Positions 18,630 to 29,034 are shown, counted from the first letter of the stretch. The stretch is DNA of 53,426 bases from Salinicola sp. (GCA_002695065.1 NZNW01000015.1:1-53426), one strand, 5' to 3'. Program-made: numbers and translations. Notes: a model not told the origin generated them from the sequence alone.

Positions 18630-19433
18630 ATGAACGATCTACGAGTCAGCCTCGTCCAGAGCGAACTCGAGTGGGAAGACCCCGAGGCCAATCGGCGGCG
18701 GCTGGATCACTGCATTGGCTCGCTGGACGGAAGCCGGACGGACCTGATCGTGCTGCCGGAGATGTTCGCCACCGGCTTCACCATGAATGCCGAAGCGGTG
18801 GCGGAGCCGGCCGAGGCGAGCCCCACGCTTGACTGGATGCGGCGCCAGGCGCGAGAGCGCGATTGCGTCATCGTCGGCAGTCTGGCGATCGCCGATGCCG
18901 GCGCCCGGTACAATCGGCTTTACTGGGTGACGCCGGACGGCGGCGTCGAGCACTACGACAAACGCCATCTGTTCCGGATGGGCGACGAGCCTCTGCACTA
19001 CGCGATGGGGCGGGCCCGCAAGATTGTGGAGCTGAAGGGATTTCGGCTGCTGCTATCGGTCTGTTACGACCTGCGTTTCCCCGTCTGGCTGCGCCAACGA
19101 CCGAGCGCGCCCGAGCACCTCGAATACGACGCGCTATTGTGCGTCGCCAACTGGCCGGCGCCGCGCCGGCAGCCCTGGCGAACGCTGCTGCAGGCCAGGG
19201 CGATCGAGAACCTCGCTTACGTCATCGGCGTCAACCGCGTAGGGCGGGATGGCAACGGACTGGAGTACGCCGGTGACTCGATGGTCGTGGACTTCAAGGG
19301 CGAGCCGATGATCGATCGCCCGACCGGCGAAGGATTCGTCGAGACCGCGACGCTATCCGCCGAGGCGCTGAAGACGTTTCGCGAAAAGTTTCCGGCGTGG
19401 CAAGATGCCGACACTTTTCATTGGGAAGCCTGA
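18630..19433 (+). CDS. Omega-amidase-like nitrilase superfamily protein (YafV type)
   Basis: 267 residues with a strong GGAGGAAG site upstream. The catalytic triad of the nitrilase fold is complete: Glu44 in LPEMFATGF, Lys111 in YDKRHLF, and Cys145 in SVCYDLRFPVW. The motifs, including NWPAPR and the RAIENLAYVIGVNRVG stretch, match the YafV/Nit2 branch. That branch hydrolyses 2-oxoglutaramate or 2-oxosuccinamate and has a repair role in methionine salvage. True nitrile hydrolysis is unlikely. The next gene, rsuA, starts one base after the stop, so the two are probably co-transcribed. Confidence 0.88.
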   Translation: MNDLRVSLVQSELEWEDPEANRRRLDHCIGSLDGSRTDLIVLPEMFATGFTMNAEAVAEPAEASPTLDWMRRQARERDCVIVGSLAIADAGARYNRLYWVTPDGGVEHYDKRHLFRMGDEPLHYAMGRARKIVELKGFRLLLSVCYDLRFPVWLRQRPSAPEHLEYDALLCVANWPAPRRQPWRTLLQARAIENLAYVIGVNRVGRDGNGLEYAGDSMVVDFKGEPMIDRPTGEGFVETATLSAEALKTFREKFPAWQDADTFHWEA

Positions 19434-19434
19434 C

Positions 19435-20136
19435 ATGCGGTTGGATAGATTTCTTAGCGAAGCCACGGAACTGACGCGAAGCCAGGCAAAGCGCGCGCTG
19501 CGCCAGTTCGAGGTGAGCGTCGATGGCGAGGTGACGCGTGACGGCGCGAGGCAGGTAACCGACGAGCAGGAGGTCCGCTGGAACGAGGAGCGGCTGGAAC
19601 GGATCGGCATTCGCTATCTGATGATGCACAAGCCGGTCGGGGTCGAGTGCTCGATGCGGCCGACGCACTATCCATCGGTACTCAGCCTGATCGACATCCC
19701 CCAGCTGGAGCGCCTGCATCCGGTAGGGCGGCTGGACGTGGATACCTCGGGGCTGCTGCTGATCAGCGACGACGGCAAGTGGACCCATCGCGTGACCTCG
19801 CCCAACCACGCTTGCGAGAAGCGCTATAGGGCGACATTGAGCGAACCCCTGTCCGCTGCCGACGCGGCGCGTGTGGCGAGGCAGTTCGCGGAGGGAGTCA
19901 TGCTGAACGGCGACGAAAAACCCACCAAGCCCGCGACTTTCGAGGCCGTGGGCGAGTCCGAGGTCATGGTCGGGGTGACGGAGGGGCGCTACCACCAGAT
20001 TCGCCGGATGCTGACAGCGGTCGGTTATACGGTGGTGACGCTTCATCGTGAATCCATCGGCCCCTTGGTTCTCGACCCGGACCTGGCGCCGGGGGAGTGT
20101 CGCCATCTGCGTCCGGAAGAGATTGCGTCCTTCTAG
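19435..20136 (+). CDS. rsuA: RsuA-family 16S rRNA pseudouridine synthase
   Basis: 233 residues from the ATG at 19435 (MRLDRFLSEATELTRSQAK), which has GGAAG seven bases upstream. An upstream in-frame ATG would overlap the preceding gene. An N-terminal S4 RNA-binding domain (to about residue 60) is followed by the pseudouridine synthase domain: YLMMHKPVGVECS, then HPVGRLDVDTSGLLLISDDG with the catalytic Asp in RLDVDTSG, and GRYHQIRRML near the end. E. coli RsuA makes pseudouridine 516 in 16S rRNA. It converges with yejF; the 83-bp gap has only a weak GGCC hairpin. Confidence 0.92.
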   Translation: MRLDRFLSEATELTRSQAKRALRQFEVSVDGEVTRDGARQVTDEQEVRWNEERLERIGIRYLMMHKPVGVECSMRPTHYPSVLSLIDIPQLERLHPVGRLDVDTSGLLLISDDGKWTHRVTSPNHACEKRYRATLSEPLSAADAARVARQFAEGVMLNGDEKPTKPATFEAVGESEVMVGVTEGRYHQIRRMLTAVGYTVVTLHRESIGPLVLDPDLAPGECRHLRPEEIASF

Positions 20137-20219
20137 GCATCGCGGCCGTGAGGCCAGTGCGGATTGATGACTTTATACCGTTATCTTGTTTCGCGGCAAA
20201 TTAACAAGCCGGAGTGTCA

Positions 20220-21803
20220 TCAGGTCAGCGAGGACGCTTCGATGAGGGCGCGAGTGTAGGCGGTGCGGGGCGAGTGGAGCAGCGTTTCACAGTCGCCCTG
20301 TTCCATTACCTTGCCATCCTTGAGCACCAGAATCCGGTGTGCCATCGCGCGTACCACGGCGAGATCGTGGCTGATGAACAGGTAGGTGAGGTCATGCTTC
20401 GCCTGGACGTCACGCAACAGTTCGATCAACTGCTTCTGCACCGTGCGATCCAGTGCCGAGGTCGGCTCGTCGAGGATCAGCAGCTCGGGCTTCAGGATCA
20501 GCGCACGGGCAATGGCGATGCGCTGGCGTTGACCGCCAGAGAATTCGTGGGGGTAGCGGTGACCGCAATCCGCTGGCAGATCGACGTCGTGAAGGGCCTC
20601 GGCGATACGTTCTGTCACCACCGTCGGCGTTAGTTCGGGGTGATGAAACCGTAGCCCTTCGCTGATGATGTCGGCAACCGACATGCGGGGAGAGAGCGAG
20701 CCGTAAGGATCCTGGAACACGATCTGGAGCGCGCGCCGCTGTCGTCGAAGCGTCTCGCCGCCCAGCCGATCCAGACGCTGGTCGGCAAAGCGGATTTCGC
20801 CGCTGGACGGCAGCAGTCGAATCAGCGCCGAGGCCAGGGTCGACTTGCCCGACCCGGATTCGCCGACCACGCCGAGGGTCTCGCCGCGGCGGAGTTCCAG
20901 CGACAGCGGTGCGACGGCGACGAAGGCCGGGGGCCTGGGCCGGAGTAGCGGCTTGGGTCGTTTGAACGTCACGCTGAAATCGCTGGCACTCAGCAGAAGC
21001 TCGCCTTGCGGTGGCAACGGTCGGGGACGGCCGGAAGGCACGGCGTCGATCAACTGGCGCGTATAGACCGCCTGCGGTGTCTCGAAGACTGCGCGAGCCG
21101 TGCCGGTCTCCACCTGCTTGCCCTGTTGCATGACGATCACCCGGTCGGCGTGGCGCCGGACCAGGTTGAGATCGTGGCTGATCAACAGCAGGCCCATGCC
21201 GAGGCGCTGCCGGAGCTCGTCCAGCAGCGCCAGAATCTGCCGTTGCACCGTGACGTCCAGCGCCGTGGTGGGCTCGTCGGCAATCAGCAGCTGCGGCTCG
21301 TTGGCGATCGCCATGGCGATCATGACCCGTTGACGTTGCCCCCCGGAGAGTTGGTGAGGCCAGGCCGCCATGAGCTCGTCGACCCTGGGGAGCTCGACCT
21401 GTGCCAGCAGCGCCCGGGCGCGCCGTGTCGCGGCGTTGCCACGCAACCCCTGGTGCAGGCGCAACGTTTCCCGCAGCTGCTTGCCGATGGTGTGCAGTGG
21501 ATTGAGCGAGGTCATCGGCTCCTGGAAGACGAAGCCGATGCTGCCGCCGCGAAGATCGTTCCATTCCCGCCGGCTCAACCGGCCCAGGTCGCGACCCGCG
21601 AAGGTGCGCCTCCCTGCCACCTGGCTGCCGGGCGGAAGCAACCCCAGCGCGCCGAGGACGCTGACCGACTTGCCGGAGCCGGACTCGCCCACGATGGCCA
21701 CGGTCTCGCCACGCTCCACATGCAGGTCCAGCTCGGACACGGCTTGCGTCTCGCCGAAGTGGATCGATAACCGACGCAGTTCGAACAGGGGCGTTTGGCT
21801 CAT
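20220..21803 (-). CDS. yejF: YejF, peptide ABC transporter ATPase (two nucleotide-binding domains)
   Basis: 527 residues, matching E. coli YejF (529). Two ABC domains lie in tandem. The first has Walker A GESGSGKS near residue 40 and signature LSGGQRQRV. The second has [12 protein letters not shown] near residue 315 and signature [15 protein letters not shown], with Walker [13 protein letters not shown]. It energises uptake of oligopeptides (Yej imports peptides including microcin C in E. coli). The start ATG overlaps the yejE stop by four bases. The frame stays open far upstream through yejE, but that part encodes no recognisable protein. Confidence 0.95.
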   Translation of the reverse strand: MSQTPLFELRRLSIHFGETQAVSELDLHVERGETVAIVGESGSGKSVSVLGALGLLPPGSQVAGRRTFAGRDLGRLSRREWNDLRGGSIGFVFQEPMTSLNPLHTIGKQLRETLRLHQGLRGNAATRRARALLAQVELPRVDELMAAWPHQLSGGQRQRVMIAMAIANEPQLLIADEPTTALDVTVQRQILALLDELRQRLGMGLLLISHDLNLVRRHADRVIVMQQGKQVETGTARAVFETPQAVYTRQLIDAVPSGRPRPLPPQGELLLSASDFSVTFKRPKPLLRPRPPAFVAVAPLSLELRRGETLGVVGESGSGKSTLASALIRLLPSSGEIRFADQRLDRLGGETLRRQRRALQIVFQDPYGSLSPRMSVADIISEGLRFHHPELTPTVVTERIAEALHDVDLPADCGHRYPHEFSGGQRQRIAIARALILKPELLILDEPTSALDRTVQKQLIELLRDVQAKHDLTYLFISHDLAVVRAMAHRILVLKDGKVMEQGDCETLLHSPRTAYTRALIEASSLT

Positions 21804-22897
21804 GGCTGACTTTCCTGGTCGTGGTTCGCTGGCGTGGGACGCGCGGCAGCCGCCGAGGTGACGATATGGCGTGGGTCGAAGGCGTCGCGGAGGCCTTCGC
21901 CGATGAACACCAGCAGCGACAGCATCAGGCTCAGAGAAACGAAGGCCGTGATTCCCAGCCATGGTGCCTGCAGGTTGTTCTTGCCTTGTGCCACCAGCTC
22001 CCCCAGCGAGGGCGAGCCCGGCGGCAGGCCGAAACCGAGAAAGTCGAGCGCCGTCAGCGTGGTGATGGCGCCGGTGAACAGGAACGGGATGAACGTCAGC
22101 GTGGCCACCATGGCGTTGGGCAGCACATGGCGGCGCATGATCAGCCGGGAAGGCAGGCCCATGGCTCGAGCCGCCCTGACGTACTCGAGGTTCCTGGCGC
22201 GCAGGAATTCGGCACGCACGATGTCGACCAGGCCCAGCCAGGAGAACAGCAGCATGATCCCCAGCAGCCACCAGATATTGGGTTCGACCAGGCTGGCCAG
22301 GATGATCAGCAGGAACAGCACCGGGAGTCCCGACCAGATCTCGATCAGGCGCTGGCCGAACAGGTCGATCTTGCCGCCGTAGTACCCCTGCGCGCCGCCG
22401 ATGAACACGCCGAGCAGGATCGAGCCCACGGTCAGGGCCAGGGCGAATGTCACCGACAGGCGGAAACCGTACAGCACCCGAGCGAACACGTCGCGCCCCT
22501 GATCGTCGGTTCCCAGCCAGTGGCGTGAATCTGGCGGGGAGGGGACCGGGCCCTGAATGTCGCGATCGAGGGTCTGGTAGGAGAAGGGGACCGGGGGCCA
22601 CAGCATCCAGCCGTGGCGATCGATCTGCTCGCGCACGAAGGGGTCGCGGTAATCGGCCGTGGTGGGGAGGAAGCCGTCGAACTCGGTCTCCGGGTAATCC
22701 ACCAGCATGGGGAAGTACCACGCTCCCTGATACTGCATCACGATCGGCTTGTCGTTGGCGATCAATTCCGCCGCGAGGCTGAGCGCGAACAGCAGCCCGA
22801 AGAGCCACAGCGACCAGTAAGCGCGTCCATGGTGCCGGAAAACCTGGAGCCGCCGCCGGGTGATCGGCGAGAGCCGCTGACGTCGATTCGGTGTCAT
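21800..22897 (-). CDS. yejE: YejE, peptide ABC transporter permease
   Basis: 365 residues from the ATG at 22897, with GGGAG five bases upstream; a GTG just before it is the alternative. A first membrane helix (LWLFGLLFALSLAAELIA) precedes a periplasmic loop with the YejE-specific YPETEFDGFLPTTADY. The BPD transmembrane domain follows, with the EAA-type coupling motif EYVRAARAMGLPSRLIMRRHVLPNA (abridged) near residue 240. It pairs with YejB in the membrane. It overlaps yejB upstream and yejF downstream, so the three are translated together. Confidence 0.94.
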   Translation of the reverse strand: MTPNRRQRLSPITRRRLQVFRHHGRAYWSLWLFGLLFALSLAAELIANDKPIVMQYQGAWYFPMLVDYPETEFDGFLPTTADYRDPFVREQIDRHGWMLWPPVPFSYQTLDRDIQGPVPSPPDSRHWLGTDDQGRDVFARVLYGFRLSVTFALALTVGSILLGVFIGGAQGYYGGKIDLFGQRLIEIWSGLPVLFLLIILASLVEPNIWWLLGIMLLFSWLGLVDIVRAEFLRARNLEYVRAARAMGLPSRLIMRRHVLPNAMVATLTFIPFLFTGAITTLTALDFLGFGLPPGSPSLGELVAQGKNNLQAPWLGITAFVSLSLMLSLLVFIGEGLRDAFDPRHIVTSAAAARPTPANHDQESQP

Positions 22898-23970
22898 CAC
22901 GACTCCCGGGTAGCAAAATCGATGCGTGGATCGACCCAGACGTAGGTCAGGTCGGAGACCAGTTTCAGCAGCAGACCGATCAGGGTATAGAGATAGAGCG
23001 TGCCGAAGATCAGCGGGTAGTCACGCTGCATGACGGCCTCGAAACCGAGTAGGCCCAGTCCGTTGAGCGAGAAGATCACCTCGATCAGCAGCGATCCGGT
23101 GAAGAAGATGCCGATCAACGCGGCCGGCATGCCGGCGATGATGATCAGCATGGCGTTGCGAAAGACGTGGCCGTAGAGCACGCGTCGGTCGGAAGCCCCC
23201 TTGGCGCGGGCGGTCAGCACGTACTGCTTGTGGATCTCGTCCAGAAAACTGTTCTTGGTCAGCATGGTCAGGGTGGCGAAGCTGCCGATCGCCGAGGCGG
23301 CGACGGGCAGCGCGATATGCCAGAAGTAGTCCTGAATCTTGCCCAGCAGGGAGAGCTCGCCGAAGTTGGCCGAGGTCAGCCCGCGCAACGGGAACCAGTT
23401 GAGGTAGCTGCCCCCGGCGAACACCACGATCAACAGAATGGCGAACAGGAATCCGGGGATCGCGTAGCCGACGATCACGATGCTCGAGGACCAGATATCG
23501 AACGCGCTGCCATGGCGTAGCGCCTTGCGAATGCCCAGCGGGATCGAGATCAGGTAGACGAGCAGGGTGGTCCAGAGGCCCAGCGAGATCGATACCGGCA
23601 GTCGATCCAGAATCAGGGTGGCGACCGGCTGACCCCGGAACAGGCTGTCGCCGAGATCGAACGTGGCGTAGTCCCGCAGCATGAGGGCGAAGCGCTCCCA
23701 GGCGGGCTTGTCGAATCCGAACTCCTCGGTCAGCGTCTGGCGCAACTGGTCGTTGACGCCCTGGAGGCGCCGGGAGTCGTTGCCGCCGACGCTGTCCCCG
23801 CCACCGCCTTCGAGGCCGGTGCTCGCGGTGCTGCTCAACCCCTCGAAGCGTGCCATCATCTGATCGATGGGGCCGCCCGGTGCCGCCTGGACGATGATGA
23901 AATTGAGCAGCAGGATCCCCAACAGCGTCGGGATCATCAACAGCAGGCGGCGAACGACGTAGCTGGCCAT
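22897..23970 (-). CDS. yejB: YejB, peptide ABC transporter permease
   Basis: 357 residues, as E. coli YejB (364). The N-terminus [22 protein letters not shown] is the standard OppB/DppB start, followed by a YejB-specific periplasmic insert with [17 protein letters not shown] at about residues 55-72. The BPD domain has the coupling motif [25 protein letters not shown] (abridged). The end, [16 protein letters not shown], is typical. It lies 9 bp after yejA. Confidence 0.94.
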   Translation of the reverse strand: MASYVVRRLLLMIPTLLGILLLNFIIVQAAPGGPIDQMMARFEGLSSTASTGLEGGGGDSVGGNDSRRLQGVNDQLRQTLTEEFGFDKPAWERFALMLRDYATFDLGDSLFRGQPVATLILDRLPVSISLGLWTTLLVYLISIPLGIRKALRHGSAFDIWSSSIVIVGYAIPGFLFAILLIVVFAGGSYLNWFPLRGLTSANFGELSLLGKIQDYFWHIALPVAASAIGSFATLTMLTKNSFLDEIHKQYVLTARAKGASDRRVLYGHVFRNAMLIIIAGMPAALIGIFFTGSLLIEVIFSLNGLGLLGFEAVMQRDYPLIFGTLYLYTLIGLLLKLVSDLTYVWVDPRIDFATRES

Positions 23971-23979
23971 GGTCGGCAG

Positions 23980-25848
23980 TCACTCCTGTCCGCGCTGACG
24001 GGCGGCGATGGCGCCGGCCCGTTCGGGGTCGACCCACCAGACCGAGAAATCCGGCGTATAGCGCGGGAAAGGTCTGGGATACGCGAACTTGTTCCATACC
24101 GCGACGCGGGTGCCGTCGAAGTTCCACTGCGGCACGACGTAGAACCCCCACCGCAGGACGCGATCCAGCGCTCGCGAGGCAGTATCCAGCTTTTCGCGAC
24201 TGTCCGCACGAATCAGTTCATCGACCAGCGCATCGACCACCGGGTCTTTCACGCCGGCCAGGTTTCGGCTCTGGGGGACGTCGGCGTACTCGCTGGTCCA
24301 GAAATCCCGCTGTTCGTTACCCGGGTTGGCCGACTGCGGAAAACTGCCGACGATCATGTCGAACTGGAAGCGTCTCAGGCGATCGAGATATTGATTGACG
24401 TCCACCACCCGGATCTTGCTGCGAATGCCGAGCCGCTCCAGATTGCGTACGAAGGGCTGGGTGATACGCTCCCACTGGCTGTCGTAGAGCAGGAACTCCA
24501 GGGTGAATGGCCGACCGGTCTCGAGATTCACCAGCGTGCCGTCGCGCACGTCGTAGCCGGCTTGGCGCAACAGCTCCAGCGCCTTGCGCAGGCGCGGGCG
24601 GAGCGCTTCCGGTTGCGCTATCGGCAGTGGCTGGTCGAATACCGCGGCGGGCAGTCGATCGCGATAGGGTTCGAGCAACGCCAGTTCATCGTCTCCGGGC
24701 AATCCCCTGGCCGCCATCTCCGAATTCTGGAAGTAGCTCTCGGTACGCTGATAGGCGCCGTAGAACAGGTGCCGGTTGACCCAGTCGAAATCGAACGCGA
24801 GCCCCAGCGCGCGGCGGACTCTCGGGTCGCCGAGCTGTGCCCGGCGCGTGTTGATCACGTATCCCTGCATGCCGGCGGGCTGCCCATCCGGCACGATCAC
24901 CCGCTGGATGGCGCCATCCTCGACTGCCGGCGTGTCGTAGGCGGTGGCCCAGTTCTTGGCGCTGCTTTCGATGCGCATGTCCAGCGCGCCGGCCATGAAC
25001 GCCTCCAGGGCGACCGACTGGTCGCGGAAATAGTCGTAGACCAGGCGGTCGATATTGTAGCGCCCCCGATTGAGCGGCAGATCGCGGCCCCAGTAGTCCG
25101 CGACCCGGCGATAGACGATGCGCCGGCCGGGGTCGATCTCGGCGATCTCGTAGGGGCCGGACCCCAGGAGCTTGTCCAGCGTGGGGCGGGTGAAGTCGCG
25201 GTCCTGCCAGTAGTGCTTGGGTAACACCGGCAGTTGACCCAGGATCAGTGGCAGCTCTCTCGACTGATTGTTCGAAAACTCGAATCGCACCGTCCGTTCG
25301 TCCAGCGCCGAGACCGACTCCACGCTGGCGTAGTAGGCGCGATAGAAGGGCGAGCCCTTGTCGCGCAGCAGCCGAAAGCTGAACACCACATCCTCGGCGG
25401 TGACTGGGTGGCCATCGTGAAAATGGGCTTCGGGCCGGAGGTCGATCTCCATCCAGTGACGCTCCGGGTCGAGCCGGATTCCGCCGGCCAGCAGCCCATA
25501 CATGGTGAAAGGCTCGTCGGCGCTGGACTCCATCAGCGTGTCGTAGATCTGATTGAGCCCATCCGCCGGCGTGCCCTGGATGATGAAGGGGTTGGTCGAG
25601 TCGAAACTCCCGTTGGCGGCCCGGCGCAAGGTACCACCTCTGGGTGCCTCGGGGTTGGCGTAGGGCAGATGCTCGAAGTCCGCGGGCAGCCCCGGGTCGT
25701 CGTAGAGCGCGACGGCGTGCACGGTCGGGACATCGCCAGGCGCTGTTCCGGGGTCATGAAGCTGGCCATCGGCAGATACCGGCAGCGGGGCGGCCAGCGC
25801 CAGTGTGATGACCGCCAGTAGCCATCGAAATCCGGCCATCGTCGACAT
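23980..25848 (-). CDS. yejA: YejA, periplasmic oligopeptide-binding protein
   Basis: 622 residues from the ATG at 25848, where GGAAGC lies close upstream; it gives a clean signal peptide (FRWLLAVITLALAAPLPVSADG). It is an SBP_bac_5 family binding protein. Family stretches include AVALYDDPGLPADFEHLPYANPEAP (abridged), GGTLRRAANGSFDSTNPF, PVTAEDVVFSFRLLRDKG and LLGSGPYEI. The C-terminus VVPQWNFDGTRVAVWNKF is characteristic of the YejA branch. It delivers peptides to YejBE. It is the first gene of yejABEF; mltD lies 93 bp upstream on the same strand. Confidence 0.93.
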   Translation of the reverse strand: MSTMAGFRWLLAVITLALAAPLPVSADGQLHDPGTAPGDVPTVHAVALYDDPGLPADFEHLPYANPEAPRGGTLRRAANGSFDSTNPFIIQGTPADGLNQIYDTLMESSADEPFTMYGLLAGGIRLDPERHWMEIDLRPEAHFHDGHPVTAEDVVFSFRLLRDKGSPFYRAYYASVESVSALDERTVRFEFSNNQSRELPLILGQLPVLPKHYWQDRDFTRPTLDKLLGSGPYEIAEIDPGRRIVYRRVADYWGRDLPLNRGRYNIDRLVYDYFRDQSVALEAFMAGALDMRIESSAKNWATAYDTPAVEDGAIQRVIVPDGQPAGMQGYVINTRRAQLGDPRVRRALGLAFDFDWVNRHLFYGAYQRTESYFQNSEMAARGLPGDDELALLEPYRDRLPAAVFDQPLPIAQPEALRPRLRKALELLRQAGYDVRDGTLVNLETGRPFTLEFLLYDSQWERITQPFVRNLERLGIRSKIRVVDVNQYLDRLRRFQFDMIVGSFPQSANPGNEQRDFWTSEYADVPQSRNLAGVKDPVVDALVDELIRADSREKLDTASRALDRVLRWGFYVVPQWNFDGTRVAVWNKFAYPRPFPRYTPDFSVWWVDPERAGAIAARQRGQE

Positions 25849-25941
25849 CCTGCTTCCGGTGGCGATGCCTGCGCGGGTGGCAGGCGTTCCGACACGCCTT
25901 ATCGGCAACGACCATGATTTCAAGGCGCTATCTCCGGAGAA

Positions 25942-27102
25942 CTATCGGTGGCTGTTCTGGGCCAGCGCCGTTGACGGGACGGTCAACGCCTGTCCGATGC
26001 GGATGGTGCTGCCGTCGAGGCCGTTTTCGCGCTGGATCTCGCCGATACTGACCCCGAAGCGCGCGGCAATGGCGGAGAGCGTATCGCCGCGACGAACCAC
26101 GTAGCGGTTCATCACCGTGCGCTCCGAGGCGGGCAGCGTTGCGAGATTGGCCAGGAAACGCTGCTTGGCCGCCACCGGTATCAGGATACTGGCATCGTCG
26201 CGCGGCCGGGTCGATGCCCGCTTGAATCCCGGGTTCAGCGCCCGCAGCGTCTGCGGGTCGACGCCCGCAAGCTCGGCAGCCATCGAGAGTGTCAAGGGGC
26301 CGTCGGTCTCGACCTGGGCAAACTGGACCTTGTCCGGAATCGACGGCAGGATCACGCCGTATCGCTCCGGCTCGGCGACCACTTCGGAGAGCGCCAGCAG
26401 GCGCGGGATGTAATCCATGGTTTCGGCGGGCAACCGCAGGTGCCAGTAGTCGATCGGCTCGCCGCGATTGGCGGCGGCCTCGCGGGCGGCGTTCACCGTG
26501 CCGGCGCCGGCGTTGTAGGCAGCCAGCGCCAGCAGCATATCGCCGTCGTACCAGCGATCCGCCTGCTGCTGGATGTAGTTCATCGCCGCCTGGGTGGCGG
26601 CGACCACGTCATGACGCCCGTCGTACCAGGCCGTGCGCGACAGCCCCATCGCATCGCCGGTTGCCGGCATGAACTGCCACAGGCCTGCGGCGCCGCCGGG
26701 GTTGGTGGCCGTCGGGTCGTAGCCGCTCTCGATGAACGGCAGTAGCGCGATTTCGCTGGGCAGGTGGTGGGATTCCAGCTGCTGCGTCACCCAGCGCAGC
26801 CAGGGCTTGGCCTGCGAGGCGACTCTTTCGACGTGCTGCGGGTGGGCGCGATACCAGTCGAGCCATTCGGCGACCCTGGGGTTGGCCGTTTCGTGGGACA
26901 GCCGGAAGCCCTTGCGCAGCCGGCTCCAGACATCGGGGGCGCTACGCCCTTGCAGGGCGAGAGCGGACCAGAACGAGTGCCGGGACGCGCTGCTCGCCGT
27001 ATCCGGAGCTTCCTTGGCCATGGCCGCCAAGGGCAGCGTCGACAGCAGCAGGCCGCCGGTGAGGCCGACGAGGATCCGGCAGCGTCCGGTTCGAAAATTC
27101 AT
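25942..27102 (-). CDS. mltD: MltD, membrane-bound lytic murein transglycosylase D
   Basis: 386 residues with an N-terminal signal segment (ILVGLTGGLLLSTLPLAAMAKE). There is no lipobox Cys at the cleavage point, so membrane anchoring by lipid is not supported here. The SLT domain has the catalytic Glu in LLPFIESGYDPTA, followed by AAGLWQFMPATG and ALAAYNAGAGTVNAA. A single LysM peptidoglycan-binding repeat is at the C-terminus (YVVRRGDTLSAIAARFGVSIGEIQ, abridged), with a weaker LysM-like stretch before it; E. coli MltD has two. It cleaves murein to 1,6-anhydro products. It lies 78 bp after gloB, the same neighbours as in E. coli. Confidence 0.93.
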   Translation of the reverse strand: MNFRTGRCRILVGLTGGLLLSTLPLAAMAKEAPDTASSASRHSFWSALALQGRSAPDVWSRLRKGFRLSHETANPRVAEWLDWYRAHPQHVERVASQAKPWLRWVTQQLESHHLPSEIALLPFIESGYDPTATNPGGAAGLWQFMPATGDAMGLSRTAWYDGRHDVVAATQAAMNYIQQQADRWYDGDMLLALAAYNAGAGTVNAAREAAANRGEPIDYWHLRLPAETMDYIPRLLALSEVVAEPERYGVILPSIPDKVQFAQVETDGPLTLSMAAELAGVDPQTLRALNPGFKRASTRPRDDASILIPVAAKQRFLANLATLPASERTVMNRYVVRRGDTLSAIAARFGVSIGEIQRENGLDGSTIRIGQALTVPSTALAQNSHR

Positions 27103-27180
27103 GCGTTCAACATCCTTGATGACACCGCTGGCCGATCGACGCGACCGGGCGGTGGATACCCTCGTCTTTCACGGTGATGG

Positions 27181-27948
27181 TCAGAATCGGTCTTTCCAGG
27201 CTCGCAGCGTGGCGAACGCGGTGGCGTCGTCATCGACGGGCCCCTGCTGGCGAAGCGTCTCGAGCAGTCCCGGATCGCCGATGCGCAGAAAGGGGTTGAT
27301 CTGACGCTCCCGGCCCAGGGTGGTCGGCAGGGTGGGGCGATCGAGATCGCGCGCCCTCTGGCACTCGGCCCGGTAGCTGTCCCGGATCGCGTTGTCGGGC
27401 TCGGCGGCGGCGGCAAAAGCGAGGTTGGCCAGGGTGTATTCGTGGGCGGCGAACACCAGCGTGTCTTCCGGCAGCGCGTCGAGCTTGGCGAGCGACTCCT
27501 GCATCTGCTGGGGAGAGCCCTCGAACAGCCGGCCACAGCCACCGGAAAAGAGCGTGTCGCCAGCGAACAGCAATCCTGGTGTGCCGGGGGCGTGGAAGGC
27601 GATATGATCCAGGGTGTGACCGGGAACGGCGTAGACCTCGAAGCGACGACCCAGGACACGACATTCGTCGCCCTCGCCGACGCGGTGGAGGATGCCGGGA
27701 ATGGCTTCGTTGTCGGGACCGTAGACCTGCGGCGCGTAGCGCTCGGTCAGCGCTTGCAGCCCACCGGTATGATCCTTGTGGTGATGAGTGACGAGGATGG
27801 TGTCGAGCGTCAGCTTCTCCTGCTCCAGCCAGGCGATCACGGGATCGGCGTCACCGGGATCGACGACGGCGACACGATCTTGGGTGTCCTGGCGCAACAC
27901 CCATATATAGTTGTCCTGGAACGCGGGAATCGGCATCACGGTCAACAT
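27181..27948 (-). CDS. gloB: GloB, hydroxyacylglutathione hydrolase (glyoxalase II)
   Basis: 255 residues. It hydrolyses S-lactoylglutathione to lactate and glutathione, the second step of methylglyoxal detoxification. The metallo-beta-lactamase metal motif is THHHKDHTGG near residue 55. Further ligands lie in VPGHTLDHIAFH and FAGDTLFSGGCGRLFEG, and substrate contacts in FAAHEYTLANL. The start IPAFQDNYIWVLR is diagnostic. An AAGGA site precedes the ATG. It is divergent from the methyltransferase gene, with 168 bp between. Confidence 0.95.
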   Translation of the reverse strand: MLTVMPIPAFQDNYIWVLRQDTQDRVAVVDPGDADPVIAWLEQEKLTLDTILVTHHHKDHTGGLQALTERYAPQVYGPDNEAIPGILHRVGEGDECRVLGRRFEVYAVPGHTLDHIAFHAPGTPGLLFAGDTLFSGGCGRLFEGSPQQMQESLAKLDALPEDTLVFAAHEYTLANLAFAAAAEPDNAIRDSYRAECQRARDLDRPTLPTTLGRERQINPFLRIGDPGLLETLRQQGPVDDDATAFATLRAWKDRF

Positions 27949-28116
27949 GTGGCATCCTTCTCCGGCAGGTTGGTCTCGAGATTCAGGTGTCGAGGTTCGA
28001 ATGCCGTTGTGACCCGCGCGTCGAGCACAGGTTCACGGAGACGACCACCATCCGGTCGTCGAACGTGGCGTCGAACCGTCGTCAAAAAGCGATAACCTTG
28101 GGGAGTAAAGTCGTCC

Positions 28117-29034
28117 GTGTCAATCTCGCCGCCCGTTCAGAGCTTGCCGTCCGCCGTCCGAGAGGGGCGCCGGTTCTGGGAATCGACACCCGGAGTGGCG
28201 CTGTGGCGAGCCGAGCGTGCCTGTCTCGGGCCACACTGTGAACAGCATCGGGGCATCGTCAGCCTGCAGATGGGCATGGCGCCGATGATGAGCGACATGT
28301 GCCCCATCCGCCATGCGCTGGATTGGGCGCCTTCGCCCGATCTCGCGCGAGACGGGAACAGTCTGATCTGCCTGCCCGATAGTCTGCCGCTGGCCGACGA
28401 CAGCGTCGATCTGACGCTGTTGCACCATCTGCTGGAGGCGGTGGACCGACCGCACCACGTGCTGCAGGAAGCCGCCCGGGTCACGCGCTCGGATGGCCGC
28501 CTGCTGGTGTTCGGCTGGCATCCGTTCGGGCCGGCCGCGGCGCGCCGAGACAAGCGTCCGGCGCCGTGGCGGAAACAGTGGCGAACGCCGGGGCGCCTGC
28601 GGGACTGGTTGACGTTTGTCGACTTCGAGATCGAACGGGTAGACTACTGCGGCTTTCGATTGCCGGGTCGGGCGATCGATAGCGATCGTCTGGAGACGCT
28701 CGGCCGCCGCTACAATGTGCCGCTGTCGACGGCCTATCTGCTGGTTGCGCGTCGGCGCAACGTGCCCGTCCAGCCGATCAAGCTGCGCGAGCCGGTGCTC
28801 CAGGGTCGCCGGTCGGGCGCATGGCTGGGACTGGCGAAGGAGGCCGGGCCCGATCGGCCGCGCAGCCGCGACGAATCGAACCTCACGCCGGCCAGTGCCA
28901 AGTGCCGGACGACCGTCGAACCCGTGGCACAGCCCCCGGGTGGCGGCCAGAACGATCGGCTCCCCGCGTCGAGGCGGGAGCGATCCGAGGCGCATGCCGC
29001 CGCTCGCGACGGGTCGCCCCGGACGATCGCCTGA
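28117..29034 (+). CDS. YafS-like SAM-dependent methyltransferase with basic C-terminal tail
   Basis: 305 residues from a GTG. It is a class I methyltransferase of the type-11 family: the acidic strand-2 region falls near [50 protein letters not shown] (abridged), with [11 protein letters not shown] as the post-II motif and [14 protein letters not shown] as strand 4. Between gloB and rnhA it occupies the place of E. coli yafS, whose substrate is unknown. The last ~85 residues, after [11 protein letters not shown], are Arg/Ser/Pro-rich and look disordered. They partly overlap a region that is open in several frames. Confidence 0.85.
   Translation: MSISPPVQSLPSAVREGRRFWESTPGVALWRAERACLGPHCEQHRGIVSLQMGMAPMMSDMCPIRHALDWAPSPDLARDGNSLICLPDSLPLADDSVDLTLLHHLLEAVDRPHHVLQEAARVTRSDGRLLVFGWHPFGPAAARRDKRPAPWRKQWRTPGRLRDWLTFVDFEIERVDYCGFRLPGRAIDSDRLETLGRRYNVPLSTAYLLVARRRNVPVQPIKLREPVLQGRRSGAWLGLAKEAGPDRPRSRDESNLTPASAKCRTTVEPVAQPPGGGQNDRLPASRRERSEAHAAARDGSPRTIA

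Noticed and set aside
18630-19433. True nitrilase acting on nitriles
   Set aside because: Motifs fit the YafV/omega-amidase branch; the nitrilase name reflects the superfamily only.
21804-22916. In-frame open extension of yejF giving an apparent 898-residue protein
   Set aside because: The extension is antiphase to yejE, which is well conserved; the extra sequence is Arg/Pro-rich shadow coding.
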